NCBI GenBank assembly: GCA_002328585.1
Contig: DCUV01000023.1
Location: forward strand, 1-52,838
Direction of reading: 5' to 3'
Length of the DNA stretch: 52,838 nt
DNA from: Spirochaetia bacterium UBA2205
Lineage (GTDB): Bacteria > Spirochaetota > UBA4802 > UB4802
Position numbers and translations under genes: made by a program. The notes beneath the pieces were generated by a model. The model had not been told where the DNA came from, did not search any database, and was given only the letters and a program-made list of their open reading frames with translations. Below, in pieces: positions 18,601 through 25,618 of this stretch (its first letter is position 1; each line of letters opens with the position of its first letter).

Positions 18601-19113
18601 GTCTTTGCCAAATAGATCGGCAAATTCAGATGCACGTTTATATGCATGGCTTACCTTGCCATCAAGAATGAGTGAAGGTATTTCACCGGCTATGCAGGCA
18701 GTGCTGGCAATGAGCCCGGTGCTATACTGCGTCAGCAGTTCCCAATCTATGCGAGGTTTGTAGTAAAATCCTTCCAGGTACCCCAGTGACGATAGTTTAA
18801 CAAGATTTTTGTAGCCTTCATAATTTTGAGCAAGCAAGATCAAATGATATGCATTTTCATCATTGCTGCCCCGTGTGCTTTGTTTATAAAATCGTGAGCC
18901 CGGTGCTATATAAAACTCCTGCCCAATAATAGGTTTTATCCCGGCTTTATGTGCTTCTTCATAAAATTCTATGGTTCCAAACATATTGCCATGATCAGTA
19001 AGTGCTATTGCAGGCATGGCGCTATTCACGGCAAATTGTATCAGTTGCTGGATGCGGATTGCACCATCCAGTATGGAATATTCAGAATGGTTGTGAAGAT
19101 GTACAAAATCCAT
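15676..19113 (-). CDS. dnaE: DNA polymerase III subunit alpha
   Basis: A 1145-residue replicative polymerase of normal length. The N-terminal PHP domain shows HLHNHSEYSILDGA and TDHGNMFG. The catalytic palm has GRGSAAGS (361) and PDMDIDF (399-405) with the metal-binding aspartates; KMDFLGL near 550 supplies the third. The finger region has KSHSAAYALVSYQTAYLKAHYP, followed by a helix-hairpin-helix and an OB domain (ITLVGILNNVQ). It is the DnaE1 type, without an inserted 3'-5' exonuclease. One octamer copy at 18167 encodes part of FGAIVPDHV. A 17-base palindrome lies 59 bases upstream of its start. Confidence 0.98.
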   Translation of the reverse strand: MDFVHLHNHSEYSILDGAIRIQQLIQFAVNSAMPAIALTDHGNMFGTIEFYEEAHKAGIKPIIGQEFYIAPGSRFYKQSTRGSNDENAYHLILLAQNYEGYKNLVKLSSLGYLEGFYYKPRIDWELLTQYSTGLIASTACIAGEIPSLILDGKVSHAYKRASEFADLFGKDKFFLELQDHNLKEQKKVNEELIKMAAQLNVGLIATNDAHYLNKDDAYYHDVLLCIQTGKSLNDQKRMRFPNAEFYLKTPGQMETIFEDYPDALYNTVKIAEMIDCQIPLGNAILPNFEVPEGYTKDSYLTELVNTGAQKRFGAIVPDHVKNRIEYELSVIQRMQFSGYFLVVWDFIQFAKQHGIPVGPGRGSAAGSMVSYCLEITELDPMKYNLLFERFLNPERNEMPDMDIDFCALRRDEVIDYVKQKYGEDHVSQIITFNKMKSKGAIRDVARALEIPLQQVNALTKLIRHEDLEEALQASDELKQLYKTNDTGKQLITIAKKVEGLTRSAGKHAAGVVISREPLMEHVPLYRDPKDGSISSQYEKVSLEKAGLVKMDFLGLANLTIIDTCIKLIKKHKNIAIDIAAIPLDDAKTYKLLQKADTMGVFQLESSGMQNILLKLGPTNFDDIIAIVALYRPGPLDSGMVEEFIERKRNPKKVEYLHSSLEPILKDTMGVIVYQEQVMLISQVMGGFTLPDADKLRKAMSKKKMDIIDAMEDKFVQGAKQKKIDESVARTMYDLMRTFGRYGFNKSHSAAYALVSYQTAYLKAHYPLEFMTALLTAQVDNIDNIAKYYTDCKAKGIAVLPPDINHSYRDFSIEGKAIRYGLISIKGVGDKAIESIIEAREKVDSFHDLTQFFTHIDLMTVNKGVIESLIKAGAFDPVYPNRGELFASVDVMLEKARNMQQDISTGQGDLFGASDKQFSRINIEPAPTADWTENVKLQYEKEVLGIYVSAHPLSRYAKDIEKFACTPIKDLENNVNGSPITLVGILNNVQIKQSQKGNKFAQAAIEDLTGSLQVLLMPQTLSEYETLITSQEPVVITGTVEIENEKPSRMIAQKIFQFTQFQLTQISELHIIINPIGTNTELLEKIKKLLQRFQGNKPVYFHVRLPNGNENIIKANPLYHIKPDKKLMDGLTAIVGKDGITYSIGC

Positions 19114-19171
19114 AGCTTTCTCTCATTATTTTAACATACTAAACTTTTTCAGCTTGCCAAAATTTCAATGT

Positions 19172-19188
19172 ACCATGCATTGCATGGT
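19172..19188. promoter_or_regulatory. Perfect palindrome upstream of dnaE
   Basis: ACCATGCA, one T, TGCATGGT: a perfect 8+1+8 inverted repeat 59 bases before the dnaE ATG. Its position suits an operator or a hairpin in the 5' leader. There is no U-run, so it is not an intrinsic terminator. Confidence 0.4.
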
Positions 19189-19340
19189 GTAATATTTGTA
19201 TGATTGTAATTTCCATATGTGCCAGGGTACGTTTTATACAGCAGGGATTCAACAGTCACTATCGCACAACAAATACGACATAATAAAAATACCACCGGGA
19301 GCACTATAGCAGTAGGTATTTGCAATTTTCAAGCTAAATT

Positions 19341-19421
19341 TTAAAAAATTATAATGAGTATGTTTTCATTTCCTCGAAGATAGCTACTATAAGCGTTTGT
19401 ATCAAGAAGCATTTTTTCCAT
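19341..19421 (-). pseudogene. VapC (PIN-domain toxin) N-terminal remnant
   Basis: On the minus strand an ATG at 19421 (or 19412) begins MEKMLLDTNAYSSYLRGNEN. LLDTNAY followed by LRGN is the hallmark first strand of a PIN-domain toxin, with the first catalytic aspartate. The frame stops after 26 residues at 19341, whereas a full VapC has about 130. The region left of it, to the dnaE start, has no continuation I can find. A partner antitoxin fragment lies just upstream on the same strand. The rest of this 571-base gap holds an octamer copy (19258) and A+T-rich sequence. Confidence 0.6.
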
Positions 19422-19471
19422 TTCCAGTTCATTACATTAATCTTGTTGAAATCATGCGTTTTTTTTATAAA

Positions 19472-19555
19472 TTAAGTTTTATCCTCTTCTGACCAGATTC
19501 CAAATAGATCTAAAAAATCATCTTTATGATTATTTGACGGTTTATGACAATAATT
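19472..19555 (-). pseudogene. VapB-like antitoxin C-terminal remnant
   Basis: The minus-strand frame ending in TAA at 19472 reads KDDFLDLFGIWSEEDKT at its end. A DDFLDLFGIW-type acidic tail is common at the C terminus of antitoxins paired with PIN toxins. No start codon or DNA-binding N-terminal part is intact upstream. It lies 50 bases before the VapC remnant in the right order and strand for a vapBC operon. Confidence 0.5.
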
Positions 19556-19684
19556 AAAAAAACAGGTTGCCAGAATTAAAAAAGCAAATTATAATGGCAA
19601 TGAAATTATGGGGTGTGCCTGCAATTTACGTGTTTATTTTATCACAGATAGTGCATTCCCAATCTATTTTTCAGGAGTAAGCTG

Positions 19685-19846
19685 ATGATTGATACAAAGC
19701 TGCTTGACATTTTAGCATGTCCTGCCTGTAAAGGTGATGTTGAATATGATGCACGCAACGAAAAAATAATATGTACCGAATGTAAAAAGAAATACCCTGT
19801 CAGGGATGGCATTCCGGTGATGCTTGTTGAGGAAGCAGAAGAATAA
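19685..19846 (+). CDS. Trm112-like zinc-ribbon protein (YcaR/UPF0434)
   Basis: A 53-residue protein. CPACKGD near residue 12 and CTECKKKYPVRDGIPVML near residue 30 give the four zinc cysteines and the PVRDGIPVML tail of the Trm112/YcaR family. AGGAG lies seven bases before the ATG. Eukaryotic Trm112 activates methyltransferases; the bacterial role is not settled. It is 28 bases before the chaperone gene, so the two are probably co-transcribed. Confidence 0.88.
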   Translation: MIDTKLLDILACPACKGDVEYDARNEKIICTECKKKYPVRDGIPVMLVEEAEE

Positions 19847-19874
19847 TTTTATTGGTTAATTACGAGGTCAAAAT

Positions 19875-21008
19875 ATGTTTGATGCAAAACATCCTGTTAT
19901 AAAAGTAGCAGGTTATATTATTGTGGGTTTTTTTGTGCTGATTATTATTATTTCGTTTGGTATGCCTGATTTTCTTTCACGCATGGGGCTTGACCAGAAT
20001 ACTGTTGCCAAAGTCAATGGCGAGGTTATTGGATACATGGATTTTATCCGCTATCGTGATACGCATATGTTTGGCAAAACTGATGATCAAAAGCAGCAGC
20101 AGCGAATGATAATTGAGCGGATGATTCAGGAAAAACTTTTGGTACAACTTGCAAAAAAAGAAGGGATCATCGTTACCAAAAAAGAGATTAAAAGTGTTAT
20201 ACATAACCGTTTCTCTGATGATACGGGGTCATTCAATGAGTCATTATTTAAAAATTTTCTGGACAGATTCCACATGGGTGTGTCCGACTACTATAAATAT
20301 GTTGAAGATGAAGTATATGCTGGTAAATTGCAAAACCTGCTGCTTGCAGGCATCAGTGTTTCGCCTTGGGAGATAGTTACTGATTATCGTATCCAAAATT
20401 CTAAAATTAAAATTCAGTTTGCATTTTTGTCAAATGCAGAATTGGCAAAGCGTTATGCTAACGATATTGCAGTAACCGATGAAGAGATTGATGCGGAATT
20501 AAAGAAAAATCCAAAAGAATTAAAAGATCCAAAAACTGATAGGCAGCGTATTAAAGAAAAGCTTGCCAATGCAAAATTAGAAAGGATAAAGCAGCAGCTG
20601 TCAAAAAATATTAATGACCTTGCTCTGGCGGGAAGATCCTTTGCCGAAGCACAGATGGTGCTTAAAGGTGCTGTGTCATACTCCAATGAATTTAAACCCG
20701 GTGATTTAGTCCGTGAACGTGATGATAAAGGAAGAATTCTTTACCCCATTCAGGAGTCAGGGATTTTTCAATCTGATTTATTTACTTTAAGGCAGGGTGT
20801 AACATCGCGGCTTATACCTGGTTTTGACGGGCTTTATATATTTACTCCGGTTGTTCGTGTTATTCCGGGGGTACAGGTTCCCGAAAAGGATAAACAATCA
20901 TTAGAACAGAATCTATTTTATGCAAAGGCTAATGCGTTGTATATTTCGTTGCTGACCAGATTGTTTGAAAAGTCAAAGATCATACGTAATCAGAAATTTG
21001 AGATGTAG
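19875..21008 (+). CDS. Membrane-anchored SurA/PpiD-like periplasmic chaperone
   Basis: A 377-residue protein with one N-terminal membrane anchor (VAGYIIVGFFVLIIIISFGMP, residues about 11-31) followed by a SurA_N-type helical domain (VNGEVIGYMDFIRYRD, then RMIIERMIQEKLLVQLAKKEGIIVT). This is the PpiD arrangement: inner-membrane anchor with the body in the periplasm, helping newly exported proteins fold. I see no parvulin (rotamase) signature in the C-terminal half, and the protein is shorter than E. coli PpiD (about 620), so it probably acts as a chaperone only. GAGGT precedes the start. It is followed by cheX after 55 bases. Confidence 0.75.
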   Translation: MFDAKHPVIKVAGYIIVGFFVLIIIISFGMPDFLSRMGLDQNTVAKVNGEVIGYMDFIRYRDTHMFGKTDDQKQQQRMIIERMIQEKLLVQLAKKEGIIVTKKEIKSVIHNRFSDDTGSFNESLFKNFLDRFHMGVSDYYKYVEDEVYAGKLQNLLLAGISVSPWEIVTDYRIQNSKIKIQFAFLSNAELAKRYANDIAVTDEEIDAELKKNPKELKDPKTDRQRIKEKLANAKLERIKQQLSKNINDLALAGRSFAEAQMVLKGAVSYSNEFKPGDLVRERDDKGRILYPIQESGIFQSDLFTLRQGVTSRLIPGFDGLYIFTPVVRVIPGVQVPEKDKQSLEQNLFYAKANALYISLLTRLFEKSKIIRNQKFEM

Positions 21009-21063
21009 GTATTGAGTACAATAAAAACTTACAGAATCTATGTAACACAGTAAGGGGTACTAT

Positions 21064-21528
21064 ATGAATATTAATGCTGAATATGTTAATCCTTTTCTTG
21101 AAGCAGCAAGTGCAGTATTTAAACAGCTTCTCAACGTTGATCTCAGAAGAGGTAAGCTGGTAATCAAAGAGGTCCCTCAGCCATCGCATGATGTTGCTAT
21201 CATTATTGGTATTACCGGTGCAGTTACCGGGCAGGTAGTGTTCAGTATGAGTTTGGAGATGGTGGGCAAGATTGCTAAGGTTTTAACACCAGGACTTTCG
21301 GACAAAGATATTGCCAACGAATGGAAAGATATCGTTGGTGAAGTAGCCAACATGATTACGGGCAATGCAATGAATCTTTTTGCATACTCCGGTAAACGTG
21401 TTGAGATGACAACCCCTACTGTTATTGAAGGTGAAAGTTTTACCATTACATTGATTAAACAAACAACATTGGGAATAAATCTTTATAGTCCATTTGGGCA
21501 ATTAGAGATGAATGTAGCGTTAAAGTAG
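21064..21528 (+). CDS. cheX: Chemotaxis phosphatase CheX
   Basis: A 154-residue protein of the CheC/CheX/FliY phosphatase family. The catalytic pair sits in DIVGEVANMITGNA (Glu93, Asn96), preceded by the dimerising beta region ITGAVTGQVVFSMS. CheX removes the phosphate from CheY-P and is the main such phosphatase in spirochaetes. Only one E..N motif is visible, as in CheX; CheC has two. No other chemotaxis gene is in the window, so the target response regulator is elsewhere. AGGGG precedes the ATG. Three bases separate its stop from the convergent TPR gene. Confidence 0.88.
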   Translation: MNINAEYVNPFLEAASAVFKQLLNVDLRRGKLVIKEVPQPSHDVAIIIGITGAVTGQVVFSMSLEMVGKIAKVLTPGLSDKDIANEWKDIVGEVANMITGNAMNLFAYSGKRVEMTTPTVIEGESFTITLIKQTTLGINLYSPFGQLEMNVALK

Positions 21529-21531
21529 TAT

Positions 21532-22347
21532 TCATTGTTCAGGGAAATATATAGCATCAATCCGTTTTATTTCATCTGCTACTCGCTCTTTAAGCGGTGA
21601 TGAGTAAAAGGCGATGTAGGCAGGGTCCTCTGCTCTTTTCAAAAAGATGGTATATACCTTCCGTGCCAATTCAATATCTTTGAGGTTGGGATCAGTGGCA
21701 AGTATTTTACCCAACCAGTAATATGCATCATCAACCGTTTCCCTGTCCGGATATTGTTTAATTACCCTGATCAATGCCTGCAATGCTGCATTCCCCTTTT
21801 TTTGAGATATATATAACTGCGCAGATAAAATCAATGCATCATCTGAAAAATCCTGATCAGGGTAAAGCGATGAAACTTTTGTATACTGCTCAATTGCATC
21901 AAAAGGTTTGCCCATAGCCTGGTTAACTCTTCCTGACATGAAAAGTGCGGCAGGGTATTGTCCTGATTGATCATTTATTGTCAGTAACTCGTTCATTGCA
22001 TTAGTATACTTTTGTTGCTGCATAAATATTTTTGCTTTCCACAAACTTGCCTGATCTTTAAAAGGGCTTTGTGGATAATCTTTTTGAAGGCGCTCCAGAA
22101 GTTGCAATGATCGTTCATATAATTCAGCATTGTACAGTTCAACACCCTGTTTTAACAAAACTTCATCAGGAGTTGACCCGCCCTTTTGTTGTGATTCATC
22201 ATTAGCGGTAGCGTTGAATTGCATGGGTATTGTTTTAGCAGGTTTGGTTTCGGACAGTATAGTTTCCAATATTGCTTCTTTGTTTACGGGCTGATTTTGT
22301 TGCAATAGCAATATCGAGCACAGCAGGAATAATTGTACAGCGTTCAT
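21532..22347 (-). CDS. Exported tetratricopeptide-repeat protein (YbgF/BamD-like)
   Basis: A 271-residue protein with a short hydrophobic start (LFLLCSILLLQQ), then TPR units from about residue 65 to 230: KQGVELYNAELYERSLQLLE, ALFMSGRVNQAMGKPFDAI, DDAYYWLGKILATDPN. The A/G/Y spacing and phrases such as KDYPQSPFKDQASLWKAKI resemble periplasmic YbgF/CpoB and BamD-like proteins. It probably mediates protein contacts in the periplasm or at the outer membrane. Its start overlaps the stop of the upstream membrane-protein gene by four bases, so the two are coupled. Confidence 0.72.
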   Translation of the reverse strand: MNAVQLFLLCSILLLQQNQPVNKEAILETILSETKPAKTIPMQFNATANDESQQKGGSTPDEVLLKQGVELYNAELYERSLQLLERLQKDYPQSPFKDQASLWKAKIFMQQQKYTNAMNELLTINDQSGQYPAALFMSGRVNQAMGKPFDAIEQYTKVSSLYPDQDFSDDALILSAQLYISQKKGNAALQALIRVIKQYPDRETVDDAYYWLGKILATDPNLKDIELARKVYTIFLKRAEDPAYIAFYSSPLKERVADEIKRIDAIYFPEQ

Positions 22348-22973
22348 TTTTCAAATACCTTTTCGCGTATGTCCATTGATTTAAATTCTTTTTTGTTATT
22401 TGATGTTATAACTTCTTTTTCATCAGGTTTTGCAGATGGTGATGTGGGCTTTATGGATGGTTGTGGTGAAGTTTTCTTCACATTCTGTATGGTATCGATA
22501 GGTTTTACCACTGCCTCATAATCACTGCTTGTATATGGCTCAATTGGTTTAGCGTCATTCTGAGGTATCAGTGGTTTTTGTACCTCTTTTACATCTTTCT
22601 GAATATCAACTGGTGTGGTTGGCATGGTTAACGCTTCATCCTGTTGTGTTGGATAGGCTATTTTGGTATCAGTGGAATGTTGACGTTCCTCCATCAGGGC
22701 ACTTTCAAGCATTGATTGAAACGATCCGGGTTCTCTTTTCATCTTTATGTCTAAATCAAAGACATCATTAGTTATTTCAGCGTATGGTTTGCCGGCAGGT
22801 TTTGCCGATTCCTTGCCTAAATGATATCCCCATAGTATCGCACCAATAAATAAAAGAAAAGAAATGAAAAAAAAGCCTTCTTTTATTGATTGCTGTGTGC
22901 GAATATCAATAGAATCAATCATCCTGTTTGTTATATGCACAATTTTTTGTAAAATGGACGCTATTGTTTTCAT
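22344..22973 (-). CDS. Single-pass membrane protein of unknown function
   Basis: A 209-residue protein with one transmembrane segment (GFFFISFLLFIGAILWGYHLG, about residues 33-53), a cytoplasmic N-terminal part, and a long, polar, proline- and lysine-rich periplasmic tail (TTPVDIQKDV, QPSIKPTSPSAKPDEKE). Low-complexity tails of this kind span the periplasm in TonB- or SPOR-type proteins, but no such domain is visible. It is coupled by a four-base overlap to the TPR gene, so the two probably work together. Confidence 0.65.
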   Translation of the reverse strand: MKTIASILQKIVHITNRMIDSIDIRTQQSIKEGFFFISFLLFIGAILWGYHLGKESAKPAGKPYAEITNDVFDLDIKMKREPGSFQSMLESALMEERQHSTDTKIAYPTQQDEALTMPTTPVDIQKDVKEVQKPLIPQNDAKPIEPYTSSDYEAVVKPIDTIQNVKKTSPQPSIKPTSPSAKPDEKEVITSNNKKEFKSMDIREKVFEK

Positions 22974-22998
22974 GACATTTACTTCAATATACTATATA

Positions 22999-23862
22999 CT
23001 ATTCTCTATCAATAATAATAATAATATTCCCTTTTTTCAAGTTATTTCTGGTATTATTGCTTGCAATAATTTTTCTCAGGTCAGGATTTGCAATAACAGG
23101 GCATGCATTATAAAGACGTACTGCTGCACAGTAATACGGTAATCTGCCAGCTTTTTTATGTCTCAGTGCGGTATCATCAGTATAGCAGTAGGCAACTGTA
23201 CCGTACCGGTATGCGTCGCGCGAATCAATAAAATCTTTACCAAAAATCTCCGTGCCATCCTCAGAAAAGATTGATGGGAAAAGCATGGGTGTATGTTTTA
23301 ATCCGCGCGTATCAATAATGAGCCCTGTATAATCAGTAGCTGGTAATTTTATTGGAAGAACAGGTATATCCCTGGATGGCAGAGCTTCAGGGATAAGTTT
23401 CAAAAGCTTACCCATTGGGAATGTTGCAACACATTGTGTTGCTAATGTACCGTGAGGTTTCAATAGCACCTTTATGTCGTTTGTCAATAATCCTAATTGT
23501 TTCTGGGTATAATCATCGCCTGCAATGCAGTCACCCAGCGTTCTGTATGGATCAATTTTAATAATGCCAAGAGCATTGATGAGTGATTCAATGGCATTAT
23601 CTCTGGCTTCATCTATTGAACGGCTTCGGGCATAGTTTATGGAAATAGTTTCTAAGGTGTTCCTATCAACTGGTGTGCCATCATCGGTAATAGATGGCAT
23701 ACTGGAAGCCTTTGCAGTAATGAGCTGGTCGGTCCAGTTGATTTCAACGTTGTGATAAAGCTGAACAACCTTATTGCTGGCAGAGTTCAATAAAGAACAT
23801 TGTGCAATTAAAAGAGCTATCGCACAAATAATAATACAGTAACATCGGTAGTTTGGTCCCAT
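22999..23862 (-). CDS. LPP20/FlgT-like exported lipoprotein, hypothetical
   Basis: About 287 residues. The start is uncertain: I prefer ATG 23862, which gives the hydrophobic signal CYCIIICAIALLIAQC with a possible lipobox; the ATG at 23892 adds ten residues. Neither has a clear ribosome binding site. The body contains SRSIDEARDNAIESLINALG, the repeat-like helix seen in LPP20 and FlgT-type proteins, then TGLIIDTRGLKHTPMLFPSI and EIFGKDFIDSRD, a pattern found in flagellum-associated outer-membrane lipoproteins. The neighbouring DUF115 motility protein fits this, but the function is inferred only. Confidence 0.6.
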   Translation of the reverse strand: MGPNYRCYCIIICAIALLIAQCSLLNSASNKVVQLYHNVEINWTDQLITAKASSMPSITDDGTPVDRNTLETISINYARSRSIDEARDNAIESLINALGIIKIDPYRTLGDCIAGDDYTQKQLGLLTNDIKVLLKPHGTLATQCVATFPMGKLLKLIPEALPSRDIPVLPIKLPATDYTGLIIDTRGLKHTPMLFPSIFSEDGTEIFGKDFIDSRDAYRYGTVAYCYTDDTALRHKKAGRLPYYCAAVRLYNACPVIANPDLRKIIASNNTRNNLKKGNIIIIIDRE

Positions 23863-23936
23863 AATGGATACTTTGATTATTCGTTTTAACATTTATCGTC
23901 ATGCCGGTGGTCAAAATATAGCTAAATTATTCAATA

Positions 23937-25610
23937 TTATTTTATGGCAATCCTGTCAAATAGTTTTAACAGCAGGTGAGCAGCCGATAACGCTGCATCC
24001 TTGATAAGTGTATCAATCTTTTCCTGCTCAAGATTGTGGCGTGCAATGTAGAACAATGTTTTACGCATAAATGGTGAAATCAGTGTATCAATAGCATCGT
24101 CATCCAGAATGCTATAGATGCACGAAGTATTGCCCGCTTGTACCGCCTTGTCAAGATTGTGTAATGCATCTTTAACTTTTGCTAATTGTTTCATAAGTTT
24201 GGATGTATCAATATATTTCTTGTTAGATAGTTGTTTATAAATGATGTCTTCCGGTGCCGGGAAGGCTTTCTGCCATTGCAAAACTAATGACTGCAGCGTT
24301 GCAAATTGCGTATTGGCAATGGCAGCGCCAGCACCTGTATTATAAACAGGGATACCTACCTTTTTTGCTGAATCCTCAAACCAGCTTCGATATAGATCCA
24401 GAACAAAATCGGTGATTACTGTTGTGCCATCATTTGATAGCACATATTTTATCTTACGTCTTCGGATAATGTTCTGGTTGATAGTATCAAGATTGTTATA
24501 TCGGTTAGTGAGCGATAGCCAGTCATCATTATGATGAGTGCCGCGGCAATGGATTTCTCTTCCTGTATAGGCAAGGTCCTGGCCTGCAAGAACAATTGGA
24601 GAGCATCCGGCATTCAGTAAAAGGTCAAATGCGCTTGTTGCAACCGAACCTCCTGATTGCACGTCACCAATATAACCGGTATAATGTTGCACCCAATCCA
24701 TTATAGGTGTTGATTCTTTTTCTATTTTTCCATTTGGTGTGTTATAGTATTTTGCGGTAGTGCTGAACATTTTTTTATTGAAAAGCCTGACCACCTTTGG
24801 GCAGCTTACAACATCTGCAAGCAGCAATGGTTCAGTACTGCTTCCAAGGAAATGTTTTATGCTGTGTGTCTGGGCATCCAGTGTCATAACAATGTGCGGT
24901 TGTATACCATGACGTTGCAGTACTTTATAGGCGGTATCAACGCATACAATTAATGCTTTATCGTACGCCTGCCGTAGTGCCTCCAGTGAATGTATCAGCG
25001 ATGGCCCGGCTGAAACAATGATGCCGGGTATACCTTTAAATTTGCCAAACAACGATTGTACCGGATAAGCAGTATGCATCTGAACACTGTTGAGCAAAAT
25101 GTTTTTAATCCATAATGCTTCAAATTCAAATCGTGTTAATAGATCGCTGATACGCGAGCTTATCTGTTTATGCAAAGTTGCTACCATTGAATCATAAAAT
25201 TCCCTTTTCAGCATATACGATGGACGGTGTATAAATAAAGCTGTCCCTCTGAATGAGCGAATATCCCATGTTTCAATAATTGCAGCAATTTCTTCTTCAT
25301 TATGAACAATTGAACATTGTGATAAAACAAGAGGATTCTCTTTCTTTACTATGGAATCAAGCTCATTATCTTTTTCTATTACAAGAATGGTGTGGTCAGG
25401 GAAACGTTGGTGTAATGCTATGATATGGTAGCCTAACGCCAATCCGCATACAACAATTATGCCTGCTCTCCCGGGATTAAATTCTTCAGCAGCACGTACT
25501 GCTTCTTTTAATGGATCATACGCTGAATGGAGACGTATGACTTTATCGCCATCAACTAACTGTAATGATGTGCTGCCGCTTTTTGCTGTAGTAATCTGGT
25601 ACTGTAGCAT
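23937..25610 (-). CDS. Motility-associated DUF115 protein (Maf/MptE-like)
   Basis: A 557-residue protein of the DUF115 family. The core GIIVSAGPSLIHSLEALR (about residue 200), then VDTAYKVLQRHGIQPHIVMTLD and GSVATSAFDLLLNAGCSPIVLAGQDLAYTG, are the family signature, shared by flagellin-modifying Maf proteins and by the pterin pyrophosphokinase MptE. In flagellated bacteria these proteins are thought to transfer nonulosonic acids to flagellin. No flagellin or sugar-synthesis gene is in the window. It lies eight bases from the upstream ATPase-HDOD gene. Confidence 0.82.
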   Translation of the reverse strand: MLQYQITTAKSGSTSLQLVDGDKVIRLHSAYDPLKEAVRAAEEFNPGRAGIIVVCGLALGYHIIALHQRFPDHTILVIEKDNELDSIVKKENPLVLSQCSIVHNEEEIAAIIETWDIRSFRGTALFIHRPSYMLKREFYDSMVATLHKQISSRISDLLTRFEFEALWIKNILLNSVQMHTAYPVQSLFGKFKGIPGIIVSAGPSLIHSLEALRQAYDKALIVCVDTAYKVLQRHGIQPHIVMTLDAQTHSIKHFLGSSTEPLLLADVVSCPKVVRLFNKKMFSTTAKYYNTPNGKIEKESTPIMDWVQHYTGYIGDVQSGGSVATSAFDLLLNAGCSPIVLAGQDLAYTGREIHCRGTHHNDDWLSLTNRYNNLDTINQNIIRRRKIKYVLSNDGTTVITDFVLDLYRSWFEDSAKKVGIPVYNTGAGAAIANTQFATLQSLVLQWQKAFPAPEDIIYKQLSNKKYIDTSKLMKQLAKVKDALHNLDKAVQAGNTSCIYSILDDDAIDTLISPFMRKTLFYIARHNLEQEKIDTLIKDAALSAAHLLLKLFDRIAIK

Positions 25611-25618
25611 CGTGCATA

